Shown here piece after piece: positions 16,759 through 25,494 of a DNA stretch of 64,000 bases. Position 1 is the first letter of the stretch, and each line of letters begins with the position of its first letter. The DNA is from Nostoc sp. KVJ3 (GTDB lineage: Bacteria; Cyanobacteriota; Cyanobacteriia; Cyanobacteriales; Nostocaceae), in assembly GCF_026127265.1 (NCBI RefSeq), contig NZ_WWFG01000002.1, forward strand, positions 3,188,501 to 3,252,500. The letters run 5' to 3'. The translations under genes were made by a program, and so were the position numbers. Under the pieces are notes generated by a model. That model was given only the letters and a program-made list of their open reading frames with translations. It was not told the origin of the DNA and made no database searches.

Positions 16759-18294
16759 ATGCATATACTTGGCCATACAACTCCATCATCGGGCTACATA
16801 TTAGCGCTGGACTTAGGTACAACAGGCAACCGCGCCTTTGTATTTAACGCAGACGGCAAGATTGTTGGGCAAGCATATAAAGAAATAACTCAGTATTATC
16901 CTCAGCCAGGATGGTTAGAACACGATCCTCAACAAATCTGGCAAGATACCTGTTGGGTGATGCAAACTGCAATTGGGAATGCCCAGATTGTTCCATCTAC
17001 GATCGCAGCTTTGGGACTAACTGTACAGCGCGAAACCTGTTTGATTTGGGACAAAACCACTGGTAAACCACTCCATAGAGCGATCGTCTGGCAAGATCGC
17101 CGCACTGCTCCCCTTTGTCACCAGTTGCAAGAGCAAGGCTATGCTGATGAAATTTACGATCGCACCGGATTAATCATTGATGCCTATTTTTCTGCTACTA
17201 AGCTCAGATGGCTATTAGACAAGGTTACAGATATCGATCTAAACAACATATTAGCAGGGACTATTGATACCTGGGTGCTATGGAATCTCACAGGGGGTAA
17301 AGTTCATGCTACCGATCACAGCAACGCCAGCCGGACAATGTTGATGAATCTCAAAACCTGTGAGTGGGATGAAAATTTACTGAATCTGTTTCAAATTCCG
17401 GTTGATATTTTACCCCAAATTCAGCCTAGTTTAGGAATATTTGGAGTTACCGATCCTACTTTGTTGGGCGCTGAAATTCCCATTACCGCCATCTTGGGAG
17501 ATCAACAAGCGGCTTTATTTGGTCATGGCTGCGATCGCCCCGGTTTGATAAAATGTACTTACGGGACTGGTAGCTTTTTAGTAGCCCACACAGGCAATCA
17601 AATTGTGCGATCTCTACGAGGGGCTACGCCTACGCACCATCAACTCATTTCTACAGTGGCATGGACAAAATTAAACCCAAGTGGAGCCTTGGATGTAGGC
17701 TATGCCTTAGAAGGCAGTATGTTTACCAGTGGAGCTTGTATTCAATGGTTGCGCGATCGCCTCAAACTGATTAAAACTGCTGCTGAAAGTGAAACGATGG
17801 CAAATCAGGTAACAGATAATGGCGGAGTATACTTTGTCCCTGCATTTAGTGGACTGGGCGCACCTTATTGGGATATGAGTGCTAGGGGAGCCTTTTTCGG
17901 CATTACCGCCAGTGTCCAACCAGAGCATCTAGTACGCGCTGTATTGGAAGCGATCGCTTATCAAGTTCTAGAAGTCGTGCAAGCGGTTAATGCATCTAGC
18001 ACTACTCCAGTTGGTCGATTAACCGTAGATGGTGGTGCTTGCGAGAATAATTTTTTGATGCAGTTCCAGGCTGATGTATTAGGTATTCCAGTTGAACGGC
18101 CGATCATGCGCGATACAACCGTTCAGGGTGCAGCATTTGCAGCAGGTTTAGCTGTAGGATTTTGGGATAACTATGAAGCACTGGTGCAGCAACGACAAAT
18201 TGAGCGTGTGTTTGAGCCGAGGAGCGATCGCCCATTGTCCAATTTTGGTATTTGGCAAAAAGCAGTGAAACGAACTCTTGCTTGGGAGGAGTAG
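16759..18294 (+). CDS. glpK: Glycerol kinase GlpK
   Basis: A 511-residue FGGY-family kinase that converts glycerol to glycerol-3-phosphate with ATP. Evidence is the N-terminal phosphate loop LALDLGTTGNRAFVF (residues 15-29), TVQRETCLIWDK, WQDRRTA, the conserved GDQQAALFGH and the C-terminal VDGGACENNFLMQFQADVLG. The chain is slightly longer than usual (about 500). Part of the excess is RSLRGATPTHHQ near residue 285-296, where the DNA looks like a small palindromic repeat. The start codon directly follows a repeat cluster; no glpD or glpF is adjacent. Confidence 0.93.
   Translation: MHILGHTTPSSGYILALDLGTTGNRAFVFNADGKIVGQAYKEITQYYPQPGWLEHDPQQIWQDTCWVMQTAIGNAQIVPSTIAALGLTVQRETCLIWDKTTGKPLHRAIVWQDRRTAPLCHQLQEQGYADEIYDRTGLIIDAYFSATKLRWLLDKVTDIDLNNILAGTIDTWVLWNLTGGKVHATDHSNASRTMLMNLKTCEWDENLLNLFQIPVDILPQIQPSLGIFGVTDPTLLGAEIPITAILGDQQAALFGHGCDRPGLIKCTYGTGSFLVAHTGNQIVRSLRGATPTHHQLISTVAWTKLNPSGALDVGYALEGSMFTSGACIQWLRDRLKLIKTAAESETMANQVTDNGGVYFVPAFSGLGAPYWDMSARGAFFGITASVQPEHLVRAVLEAIAYQVLEVVQAVNASSTTPVGRLTVDGGACENNFLMQFQADVLGIPVERPIMRDTTVQGAAFAAGLAVGFWDNYEALVQQRQIERVFEPRSDRPLSNFGIWQKAVKRTLAWEE
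17611..17638 (+). repeat. Possible small dispersed repeat insertion inside glpK
   Basis: The stretch TCTCTACGAGGGGCTACGCC continuing into TACGCACC is typical of small dispersed repeats in Nostoc intergenic DNA. It encodes SLRGATPTH at a place where other glycerol kinases have a shorter loop. The reading frame is kept. Confidence 0.4.
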
Positions 18295-18363
18295 TTACCT
18301 TTTGATCGTGTTAATTTCTGTGTATCTAAAAAAATATCACTCATATATAAGGATGCTGGATGC

Positions 18364-19338
18364 ATGATTACTAAACCTAAGATTTTTATTGATGGCGAAT
18401 CGGGAACCACAGGCTTACAAATTGTCTCACGCCTCAATCAACGGGATGATATCGAGTTAGTTAGTATTGATGCGTCTAAACGTAAGGATGCAACTGAGCG
18501 AGCCAAACTAATTAATGCCGTCGATGTTGTTATTCTCTGCTTACCTGATGATGCGGCCCGTGAAGCTGTCAGCTTAGTCAGTAGTACTACGGTTAAGATT
18601 CTTGATGCTAGTAGTGCCCATCGCACAGCTAATAGCTGGGTATATGGCTTCCCTGAACTCAATCCAGGACAGCGAGAGAAAATTGCCAGCGCGCAGTTTG
18701 TCAGCAATCCAGGCTGTTATCCCACAGGATTTTTAGCCTGTATCCGTCCGTTGATTGCGAAGGAACTTTTAAAAAGTAATTTTCCCATCACCATTAACGC
18801 AGTATCAGGTTACTCCGGTGGTGGAAAGAATCTCATCAACCAATACCATACCTTCCATGAACAGCAAGCTGGGGGAGACTCACTATATCCATACAGCATC
18901 TATGGTTTGCAGTTTGGGCATAAGCACGTCAAGGAAATGCATTATTATTCAGGTTTAGCATCGCCACCACTGTTTGTACCGTCGGTAGGGGATTTTGAGC
19001 AAGGGATGCTAGTTCAAGTGCCTTTGCCGCTAGGGACTTTGGATAATCCACCATCAGGTGAGGTAATCTATAAAGCGATCGCTGATTACTACCAAGGTGA
19101 AAAATTTGTGCAGGTTGCTCCATACCAAGATTCTACTCTGCTGCGAGACGGAATCTTTTTGGATGCGCTCGCAATCAACAGCACCAATATTGTTCAGCTT
19201 TTTGTATTCGCCAATGACACCACCAAAGAAGCATTGCTAATTGCACGTCTTGACAACTTGGGCAAAGGCGCATCAGGAGCCGCAATCCAAAATCTAAACA
19301 TCATGTTAGGCTTTCCAGAAGAATTAGGATTGTTATGA
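18364..19338 (+). CDS. argC: N-acetyl-gamma-glutamyl-phosphate reductase (type 2 ArgC)
   Basis: A 324-residue NADPH-dependent reductase of arginine biosynthesis. It has the nucleotide-binding start IFIDGESGTTGLQI (residues 7-20) and the catalytic cysteine C118 in SNPGCYPTG. The short 310-325-residue form with GESGTTG instead of GASGYTG is the type 2 class. GYSGGGK (about 149-155) and the HKHVKEM substrate-site stretch are present. It is preceded by an AAGGATG ribosome-binding site and followed by a hairpin terminator. Cyanobacteria often hold a second, longer ArgC elsewhere. Confidence 0.92.
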   Translation: MITKPKIFIDGESGTTGLQIVSRLNQRDDIELVSIDASKRKDATERAKLINAVDVVILCLPDDAAREAVSLVSSTTVKILDASSAHRTANSWVYGFPELNPGQREKIASAQFVSNPGCYPTGFLACIRPLIAKELLKSNFPITINAVSGYSGGGKNLINQYHTFHEQQAGGDSLYPYSIYGLQFGHKHVKEMHYYSGLASPPLFVPSVGDFEQGMLVQVPLPLGTLDNPPSGEVIYKAIADYYQGEKFVQVAPYQDSTLLRDGIFLDALAINSTNIVQLFVFANDTTKEALLIARLDNLGKGASGAAIQNLNIMLGFPEELGLL

Positions 19339-19385
19339 AAAAACATTAGGGAATAGGGGAAGAAGGACTTACTCAATGCCCAATG

Positions 19386-19404
19386 CCCGTGCTAGAAGCA
19401 CGGG
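19386..19404 (+). terminator. Hairpin terminator downstream of argC
   Basis: CCCGTGCT and AGCACGGG form a perfect 8-bp GC-rich stem with a 3-base loop, followed by GTTTTAC. It lies between the convergent genes argC and larE and could serve argC. A palindromic repeat origin is also possible. Confidence 0.55.
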
Positions 19405-19434
19405 GTTTTACACCCAAGTTTTCGATAAAAAATC

Positions 19435-20271
19435 TTATATTTTAACGCCCAAGGCTTCCCGATTCAAAATCTGATTCAACTTACCGCTACGATAACCTTC
19501 CAAATCCAGGGTTACGTAAAGAAATCCGAAATCCTGAAATGCAGAAACTACTTTCTGTAAATCTGTTGTTAATACAAACTCTTTAATTTGTTCTGGTGGT
19601 AATTCAACGCGTGCTGTATCCCCTTCCGATCGCACGCGCAAATTCTGCCAACCCAGTTTTCTTAAGAAAATTTCTGCTCTACCAACTCGTTGTAACTTAG
19701 CGACAGTAATCTCTTCACCATAAGGGAACCGGGAACTGAGGCAAGGTTGAGCGGGTTTATCCCACCAAGGTAAACCGAGTTGTTGCGAAAGTTGGCGAAC
19801 TTCAACTTTGGTGACACTCACTTCGGCTAAAGGCGATCGCGCCCCTCTTTCTTTTGCTGCTTGAATTCCTGGGCGATAATCATGCAAATCATCGGCATTT
19901 ACCCCATCTACTACATAAGGATAACCCAACTCTAAAGCTAAAGGTTTGAGAGTATCGTGCAATTCACTTTTACAAAAATAGCAGCGATTAACTGGGTTAG
20001 AAGTGTAATTGGGATTTTCCATTTCGTGAGTCTGGACGATTTTATGAGGAATCCCAATAGTTGCGGCTTGAATTTTGGCATCTTCTAACTCTTCTGGCAA
20101 CAGCGAAGGAGAAACAGCCGTGACAGCCAGAGCGCGATCGCCCAATGTATCATAAGCAATTTTGGCAACCAAAGTGCTATCAACGCCCCCAGAGTAGGCA
20201 ATCAACGCTTGTTCCATTTCTTGAAATAAGGCTCTTAATTGCTCAAATTTTTCTGTCAGCATAATTGGCAA
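19435..20271 (-). CDS. larE: ATP-dependent sacrificial sulfur transferase LarE
   Basis: A 278-residue PP-loop enzyme (SGGVDS, residues 27-32). LarE adenylates the biosynthetic nickel-pincer cofactor precursor and donates sulfur from its own cysteine. The matching cysteine is C177 in QPCLSSRFPYG, and the CYFCKSEL pair lies near residue 97. No larB or larC is nearby, so in this window it stands alone; the cellular role in cyanobacteria is unsettled. Either MPIML or the ATG three codons later could be the start. Confidence 0.85.
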   Translation of the reverse strand: MPIMLTEKFEQLRALFQEMEQALIAYSGGVDSTLVAKIAYDTLGDRALAVTAVSPSLLPEELEDAKIQAATIGIPHKIVQTHEMENPNYTSNPVNRCYFCKSELHDTLKPLALELGYPYVVDGVNADDLHDYRPGIQAAKERGARSPLAEVSVTKVEVRQLSQQLGLPWWDKPAQPCLSSRFPYGEEITVAKLQRVGRAEIFLRKLGWQNLRVRSEGDTARVELPPEQIKEFVLTTDLQKVVSAFQDFGFLYVTLDLEGYRSGKLNQILNREALGVKI

Positions 20272-20330
20272 ATCCTTTTACAGCCCCATAAAACCCTGCA
20301 AATTCCATTCTAGTAAAAACAAATTTGGCT

Positions 20331-20771
20331 TTAGATTGGCGCTTTGCTATATTTAGCTACCAGGCTGGCTAAAAGTGGTAAATCAATCGGCTTAGAAATA
20401 TAGTCATTTACTCCAGCAGCTAAACAGGTTTCGCGATCGCCTTTCATCGCCATTGCTGTTTGAACAATTATCGGAATCACTTGATATCGCTGATTTTCTC
20501 GCAGTTGTTGCACCAAGTTAAGACCATTTCCATCTGGCAGAGAAACATCCATTAAAATCACTGCTGGCTCTAACACTGTTAGAACTTCCCACATCTCGAC
20601 AGCACTCTTAACGCAAGTCAATCGATACCCCAATTTCCCTAGATAAATTTGCATCAAATCAGCGTTAGGTAAGTCATTTTCTACCAGCAAAATATCTACA
20701 GAAGAACTAGGGGTAAAAGTTACAGGAGATGAAGAGTATTTTGCTTCTCCTACTCCCTCATCCTCCCCCAC
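20331..20771 (-). CDS. Single-domain response regulator
   Basis: A 146-residue protein that is a receiver domain only. Residues 1-24 are polar and encoded by CTCCC-type repeat DNA. The receiver spans about 25-143, with acidic residues E31/D33, phospho-accepting D75 in ILMDVSLPDG and K127 in ISKPID. It follows the histidine kinase at 20786-22177 by 14 bases on the same strand, so it is most likely that kinase's phosphorylation target. Confidence 0.88.
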   Translation of the reverse strand: MGEDEGVGEAKYSSSPVTFTPSSSVDILLVENDLPNADLMQIYLGKLGYRLTCVKSAVEMWEVLTVLEPAVILMDVSLPDGNGLNLVQQLRENQRYQVIPIIVQTAMAMKGDRETCLAAGVNDYISKPIDLPLLASLVAKYSKAPI

Positions 20772-20785
20772 TCCCTCATCCCCCC

Positions 20786-22177
20786 CTACTCCCCCTCTTG
20801 CTTCCGGGGAAGTACAAGGGTAAAACGGGAGCCGCCATCTACTTCAGATTCTACTTTCACGTAACCACAATGAATTTGGGCGAGTTTGCGAGTTACAGCT
20901 AAACCCAAACCAGTCCCTTCAGCACCAGCAGCGACAGCCTTGGCAATTTGGAAATAGGGTTCAAATAGTTGAGTTTGGTCTTCTTGAGAAATGCCAGTGC
21001 CAGTATCCCAAACTGTAAAATGTACAGATACACCTTCGGGAACAACCTGTAAGCCAACACTTCCTTTGCTGGTAAACTTTAGGGCATTGAAGAGTAAATT
21101 TAACAGCATTTGCTTGAGTCGCAAAGAGTCAGCTACTAGGGTTGTGATATCAGGGTCAATTTCTAGGCACAGTTTTAAACCCTTATTAGCAGCTTTCTCT
21201 TTCACCAGTGCCAAAACATTGTTACATAGCAGTGGCACATCTACAGTTTCCCACTGCACTTCTAGCTGATTTGCTTCAATTTTAGAGAGATCCAAAATAT
21301 CATTAATCAGAGCTAGCAAGTGCTTGCCACTAGACTGAATGATGTTTAAATACTCCCGTTGGCGTTCTATGGTTGGTTCATACCCTGGAGCTAAAAGCAG
21401 GTGAGTAAAGCCAATAATAGAACTAAGCGGTGTGCGAATTTCGTGGCTGGTGTTTGCCAGAAACTGATTTTTGAGTTGATTGGTACGCTCCAATTCTTGA
21501 TTAGAGCTACTCAAATCTTGATATCGTTGCTGCGAAGATAAGATGTGTCTAAGTTGTAACAATGCCGTAGTACAGTATTTGGCAGACCTTGCCATAAATT
21601 CCGATCTGAATTGAGCTTGCGATTCTATCGGTGACTCACAATCAGAGCTGAGGGACGACGCTGCGGCGATCGCTAGCCAGCCGAGGATCTTGCCAGAATC
21701 ATCAGCTAACCGCCAAGCACTTGGCGGCTGTTGATTCTCAAGCTGCTGCAAATCTTCGAGTTCTATAACCTCTTGCAATCTTAACAGCAGCTTTTTTTCT
21801 GCTGTCAGCACTTCTAGAAATAAAGGTTGTGAGTTTTGAGATGGAGAACGAGAAACATAGCAAACTGTGGCAATAGTCTCTTCTGGTTGAAACAGAGCGA
21901 TGCCGACAGCATAATCTGTAAGGGCCAGATGACTGCTGTTCATTACATTGTTAATCTCGTTAACCACAGCTTGAAGAATTTCTGCTTCTGCGGCTTCTGC
22001 CTGGAGGACAGTGTTACAAGCAGAAAGCAGGTAATCATTAAGGCGACTTTGCAACTGGTTCAAGCTGCTCTCCAGCCACAACTTGGCGCGAAGTTGCTGA
22101 ATTGTTGTCAAAAGTTTTGGCGTTGCATCTATCTGTGAGTTCTGGTCTGGTAAGCTTGAGTACTGCTGCATGGTCAA
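20786..22177 (-). CDS. Sensor histidine kinase
   Basis: A 463-residue cytoplasmic kinase without membrane segments. Residues about 45-215 form a divergent GAF-like input region. A short coiled coil (about 215-235) leads to HisKA with H245 in NTSHEIRTPLSSIIG, and the ATPase domain has NLLFNALKFT, WDTGTGI and GTGLGLAVTRKLA. The next gene downstream is a single-domain receiver, making this a complete two-component pair. The signal is unknown. Confidence 0.88.
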   Translation of the reverse strand: MTMQQYSSLPDQNSQIDATPKLLTTIQQLRAKLWLESSLNQLQSRLNDYLLSACNTVLQAEAAEAEILQAVVNEINNVMNSSHLALTDYAVGIALFQPEETIATVCYVSRSPSQNSQPLFLEVLTAEKKLLLRLQEVIELEDLQQLENQQPPSAWRLADDSGKILGWLAIAAASSLSSDCESPIESQAQFRSEFMARSAKYCTTALLQLRHILSSQQRYQDLSSSNQELERTNQLKNQFLANTSHEIRTPLSSIIGFTHLLLAPGYEPTIERQREYLNIIQSSGKHLLALINDILDLSKIEANQLEVQWETVDVPLLCNNVLALVKEKAANKGLKLCLEIDPDITTLVADSLRLKQMLLNLLFNALKFTSKGSVGLQVVPEGVSVHFTVWDTGTGISQEDQTQLFEPYFQIAKAVAAGAEGTGLGLAVTRKLAQIHCGYVKVESEVDGGSRFTLVLPRKQEGE

Positions 22178-22256
22178 CTCGACCGCTGAACAAGTTTAGC
22201 TTTGCATAAAAATCCAAAAAGGATTTTATGTATATTAGCGGACAATTCTTTTATAT

Positions 22257-22297
22257 TTATAAACCATAACTTATGTTGTTATAAACCATAACTTATG
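22257..22297. repeat. Direct repeat upstream of the natD-like gene
   Basis: TTATAAACCATAACTTATG occurs twice, at 22257-22275 and 22279-22297, with only three bases between copies. It lies 81-121 bases before the permease start and in the divergent spacer of the kinase gene. It could be a tandem operator or a slippage duplication. Confidence 0.7.
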
Positions 22298-22377
22298 ATG
22301 TCGAATTTAGCAGCTAGTCCAAAAAAATTATTATATGAACCACTGACCTAAAATTTTTTAAAAGTAACTTCGGACTT

Positions 22378-23244
22378 ATGGATACACAATTCGCTCAACT
22401 AATCGTCAATGGGATTGCGGTGGGGAGCATTATTGCTCTAGCCGCAGTTGGACTCACTCTTACATCTGGAATTTTACGGCTATCTAACTTTGCTCATGGT
22501 GACTTTTTAACTTTAGGAGCCTATCTCACCTGGCTGATCAATACTATTGGAGTTAATATTTGGCTGTCAATGATCCTGGCGGCGGCGGGAACAGTAGCAG
22601 CAATGCTGTTATCAGAAAAGTTATTGTGGTCAAGAATGCGCTCTATCCGTGCTACTTCCACGACGCTGATTATTATTTCTATCGGACTTGCCTTATTTAT
22701 TCGCAATGGGATTATTTTTATTTGGGGTGGCAAAAACCAAAATTATAATTTACCTGTCACCACAGCTTTAGATATATTTGGTTTAAAAGTGCCCCAAAAT
22801 CAATTATTGGTTTTGGGGTTGGCTGTGCTAGCGATATTGGCGCTGCATTACCTGTTGCAAAATACCAAAATTGGTAAAGCGATGCGAGCAGTTGCAGACG
22901 ATCTAGACTTAGCCAGGGTTTCAGGTATCAATGTTGACCGGGTAATTTTCTGGACTTGGCTAATTGCTGGCACTCTTACGTCATTGGGCGGAAGTATGTA
23001 TGGGTTAATTACAGCCGTGCGCCCGAATATGGGATGGTTTTTAATATTACCGTTATTTGCCTCAGTAATTCTTGGTGGCATAGGCAACCCTTACGGTGCG
23101 ATCGCAGCAGCTTTTATCATTGGCATTGTCCAAGAAACCAGCACACCTTGGCTGGGTTCCCAGTATAAACAGGGTGTAGCACTGTTGATCATGATTTTGG
23201 TGCTGCTCATTCGTCCCAAAGGTTTATTCAAAGGAACGATTTGA
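22378..23244 (+). CDS. Branched-chain/neutral amino acid ABC transporter permease, LivH/NatD type
   Basis: A 288-residue inner-membrane protein with about eight hydrophobic segments. It begins MDTQFAQLIVNGIAVGS, contains LTLTSGILRLSNFAHGDFLTLGAY (near 28-50), the conserved MRAVADDLDLARVSGINVDRV (about 168-188) and the C-terminal GGIGNPYGAIAAAFIIGIVQE. These are features of LivH permeases. In Anabaena, NatD of the N-I neutral amino acid transporter is of this type and its genes are scattered, which fits the isolated position here. No other transporter subunit lies in the window. Confidence 0.85.
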   Translation: MDTQFAQLIVNGIAVGSIIALAAVGLTLTSGILRLSNFAHGDFLTLGAYLTWLINTIGVNIWLSMILAAAGTVAAMLLSEKLLWSRMRSIRATSTTLIIISIGLALFIRNGIIFIWGGKNQNYNLPVTTALDIFGLKVPQNQLLVLGLAVLAILALHYLLQNTKIGKAMRAVADDLDLARVSGINVDRVIFWTWLIAGTLTSLGGSMYGLITAVRPNMGWFLILPLFASVILGGIGNPYGAIAAAFIIGIVQETSTPWLGSQYKQGVALLIMILVLLIRPKGLFKGTI

Positions 23245-23265
23245 GCAGCACCACTCCACTTCTAA

Positions 23266-23415
23266 TTATTCAATAATGTGGAAGTACCAGGCTGCTACCA
23301 GTAAGTTGATAGCTAGCAAGAATATCGCCCAGCCTGTGCGATAGGCGTAGGGAGGTTTAGCTCCACTGTCGGCAACTGGGGAATCTGCAACATTCTTTGT
23401 TGTTTTAGCGGTCAT
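23266..23415 (-). CDS. psb35: Small photosystem II-associated protein, probably Psb35
   Basis: A 49-residue protein, too short for most gene callers. A polar N-terminus (MTAKTTKNVADSPVADSG) is followed by PPYAYRTGWAIFLLAINLLV and one membrane helix ending AAWYFHIIE. A strong ribosome-binding site (AGGAGA) precedes the ATG. Length, single helix and the C-terminal YFHIIE fit the cyanobacterial Psb35 family, which associates with CP47 during photosystem II assembly. The coding call is firm; the name is from memory of the family. It is convergent with the natD-like gene. Confidence 0.65.
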   Translation of the reverse strand: MTAKTTKNVADSPVADSGAKPPYAYRTGWAIFLLAINLLVAAWYFHIIE

Positions 23416-23503
23416 AATCCGATTCTCCTAATGTCATGACTTTTTAAGAAATACCAAACTGGGGTACCAAATACTCAAATTCTTTAAGAATATTTGTGTG
23501 AAT

Positions 23504-23600
23504 TTGGGAATTGGGAATTGGGCATTGGGAATTGCGAATTGGGAATTAGTTATTTTCCCCTGCCCCCTGCCGCCTGTCCCCTGCCCCGTGCTCCCCGCTC
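23504..23600. repeat. Short tandem repeats (TTGGGAA / CCCCTGC)
   Basis: A run of GGGAATT-type repeats is followed by CCCCTGCC-type repeats in the spacer between psb35 and lipA. It is related to the repeats at 6597-6696, and the two halves are roughly complementary. Confidence 0.8.
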
Positions 23601-23605
23601 CCTAC

Positions 23606-24514
23606 TCACTCCTCTCCAGCATGATAGGAACTGCGAACCAGAGGCCCAGAACGGACATGATTGAATCCCATTTCCCATGCTAATCTGCCGAGTCGATCAA
23701 ATTCCTCTGGAGTCCAATATTTTTGGACTCTTAGATGTTCAAGAGTTGGACGCATATACTGCCCCATAGTCAAGCGATCGCACTGCACACCCCTTAAATC
23801 AGCCATTGCTTCAACAACTTCATCAAGTGTTTCGCCGTGTCCCAGCATCAAACCTGATTTGGTGGGAATTGTCGGATCGATTTCTTTAACCATAGCCAGA
23901 ACCGAGAGCGAGCGATCGTATTTGGCTCCCCGACGCACTGGCCCAGTTAACCGTTGCACTGTCTCGATATTGTGATTAAAACAAGCTGGTTTGGCTTTGA
24001 CAATCATCGCTATCCGTTGGCGTTGGCCTGATTCCCCAACACCAGCACCACCCCAAAAATCTGGGGTCAGCACTTCAATTTGAGTTTCTGGGTTCAATTG
24101 GCGGATAGTAGCGATCGTCTCCACAAAGTGCCCTGCACCCTGATCGGGCAAATCATCACGGGCAACAGAAGTCAGCACCACATAACGCAATCCCAAAAGC
24201 TGTACCGCCTGTGCTACCTTTTGAGGTTCCTCTAAATCAAGAGGCATCGGTGCATGACCTTTATCTACTTGACAAAAAGCACAAGCTCGTGTACAAGTAG
24301 GCCCCATTAGTAAGAAAGTTGCAGTTTTTTGGGCATAGCACTCTCCCCGGTTGGGACAACGACCTTCTTCGCAAATTGTGTGAATTTGACGTTGCTTAAT
24401 AATGCGTTGTACGGTGGAGATTTCACTGGCTTTGGCAATAGGGCGACGTAACCAGCTAGGCATTGCCGTAATTTCAGACTTTAGTTCGGCTTGTTGTGAC
24501 GAAATCATAGACAT
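23606..24514 (-). CDS. lipA: Lipoyl synthase LipA
   Basis: A 302-residue radical SAM enzyme that inserts two sulfurs into octanoyl-lipoyl domains. The auxiliary cluster cysteines are C48, C53 and C59 (CEEGRCPNRGEC), and the radical SAM cysteines are C74, C78 and C81 (CTRACAFC). The conserved VLTSVARDDLPDQGA and the C-terminal RSSYHAGE, whose serine ligates the auxiliary cluster, are present. It is transcribed alone on the minus strand. Cyanobacteria usually carry two lipA genes; only one lies here. Confidence 0.95.
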   Translation of the reverse strand: MSMISSQQAELKSEITAMPSWLRRPIAKASEISTVQRIIKQRQIHTICEEGRCPNRGECYAQKTATFLLMGPTCTRACAFCQVDKGHAPMPLDLEEPQKVAQAVQLLGLRYVVLTSVARDDLPDQGAGHFVETIATIRQLNPETQIEVLTPDFWGGAGVGESGQRQRIAMIVKAKPACFNHNIETVQRLTGPVRRGAKYDRSLSVLAMVKEIDPTIPTKSGLMLGHGETLDEVVEAMADLRGVQCDRLTMGQYMRPTLEHLRVQKYWTPEEFDRLGRLAWEMGFNHVRSGPLVRSSYHAGEE

Positions 24515-24840
24515 CTAAGCAAGATGTGGATATAAGGTAGTGGTCTTTCAATGAACAAATGATAGATAAGAATAGACGCAGAGAACGGTCTTAATATCTC
24601 CGTGTCTCCGTGTCCTTACATACTTTATGCCTTAGATAAAATCTAAAGCCTTAAATATCACCATGACATAAATCGAAAAGAGCGCCAGCAAAAGTTTTGC
24701 AACATACCTCTAGCAATGTCATTTATACCGAAATATACTATCCCCCAATTGCTAGAAATTTTGTATATAGTGGGGGAATTCTCAATGACAATCGGCAAAA
24801 CCGCTATTTACACTTAAAGTTTCTGTTAGAGCAAACAGTC

Positions 24841-25494
24841 GTGGCAAGCAACAAGATTTTAGTTATTGATGACACTACAGTTGTCAGGGTAAAGGTACGA
24901 GAAATGTTGCCTCCAGGCAATTTCGAGGTACTGGAAGCAAAAGACGGTTTGGAAGGACTAAATTTTATCCTTCAGGAAAAACTCAGCCTGATTATGCTGG
25001 ATTTCCTGTTGCCTAAAATGAGTGGCTGGGAGGTTTTCCAGAAAGTTCAAGCCGATCCGGAATTAAGGAAGATTCCTTTGGTGATCATGTCTGGTCGCAA
25101 GGAAGAGGTCACTGAAAAAATCACAGAACCCTTTGAATACTTTGAATTTCTAGGCAAGCCTTTCGATCAGAAGCAACTAATTAACGCAATTAAGTTAGCG
25201 ATGACCAAGGCGAAACAGCCACGCCCAGAGTTCGTTACAGTCGGAGCAGGGGTTGCTGTTAAAAATGGCACAACTTTAACTTCTAGTGTTGCAACTGCTA
25301 CAGTAGCAGCCCCTAGCATCGCCAATACTGCAATGCCTACGGCGGCAAGCAACGCAACTCCTACTACCGCACAAGCCTCCGACACAGAACTTAATTCATT
25401 AAACGAGAAAATTGTCAAAATGCAAGCTGAAATTGATGCTTTGAAAAAACAGTTAACTCAGGTTGTGACCTTTATTAAACAAAAAATCAAGTAA
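24841..25494 (+). CDS. Response regulator with C-terminal coiled coil
   Basis: With the GTG at 24841 as start the protein has 217 residues and begins VASNKILVIDDTTVVRV. The frame stays open to 24697, but that extension is not receiver-like and contains repeated Tyr/Pro-rich sequence, so the shorter form is preferred. The receiver (about 4-125) has DD (10-11), D54 in IMLDFLLPKMSG and K in FLGKPFD. A low-complexity Ala/Thr/Val/Pro linker follows, and the last 35 residues form a coiled coil (LNEKIVKMQAEIDALKKQL), suggesting oligomerisation or a partner. No DNA-binding domain is seen. Confidence 0.8.
   Translation: MASNKILVIDDTTVVRVKVREMLPPGNFEVLEAKDGLEGLNFILQEKLSLIMLDFLLPKMSGWEVFQKVQADPELRKIPLVIMSGRKEEVTEKITEPFEYFEFLGKPFDQKQLINAIKLAMTKAKQPRPEFVTVGAGVAVKNGTTLTSSVATATVAAPSIANTAMPTAASNATPTTAQASDTELNSLNEKIVKMQAEIDALKKQLTQVVTFIKQKIK

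Noticed and set aside
16583..16847. Two overlapping plus-strand frames before glpK.
   Set aside because: They lie in palindromic repeat DNA and run into glpK in the wrong frames; glpK starting at 16759 explains the region.
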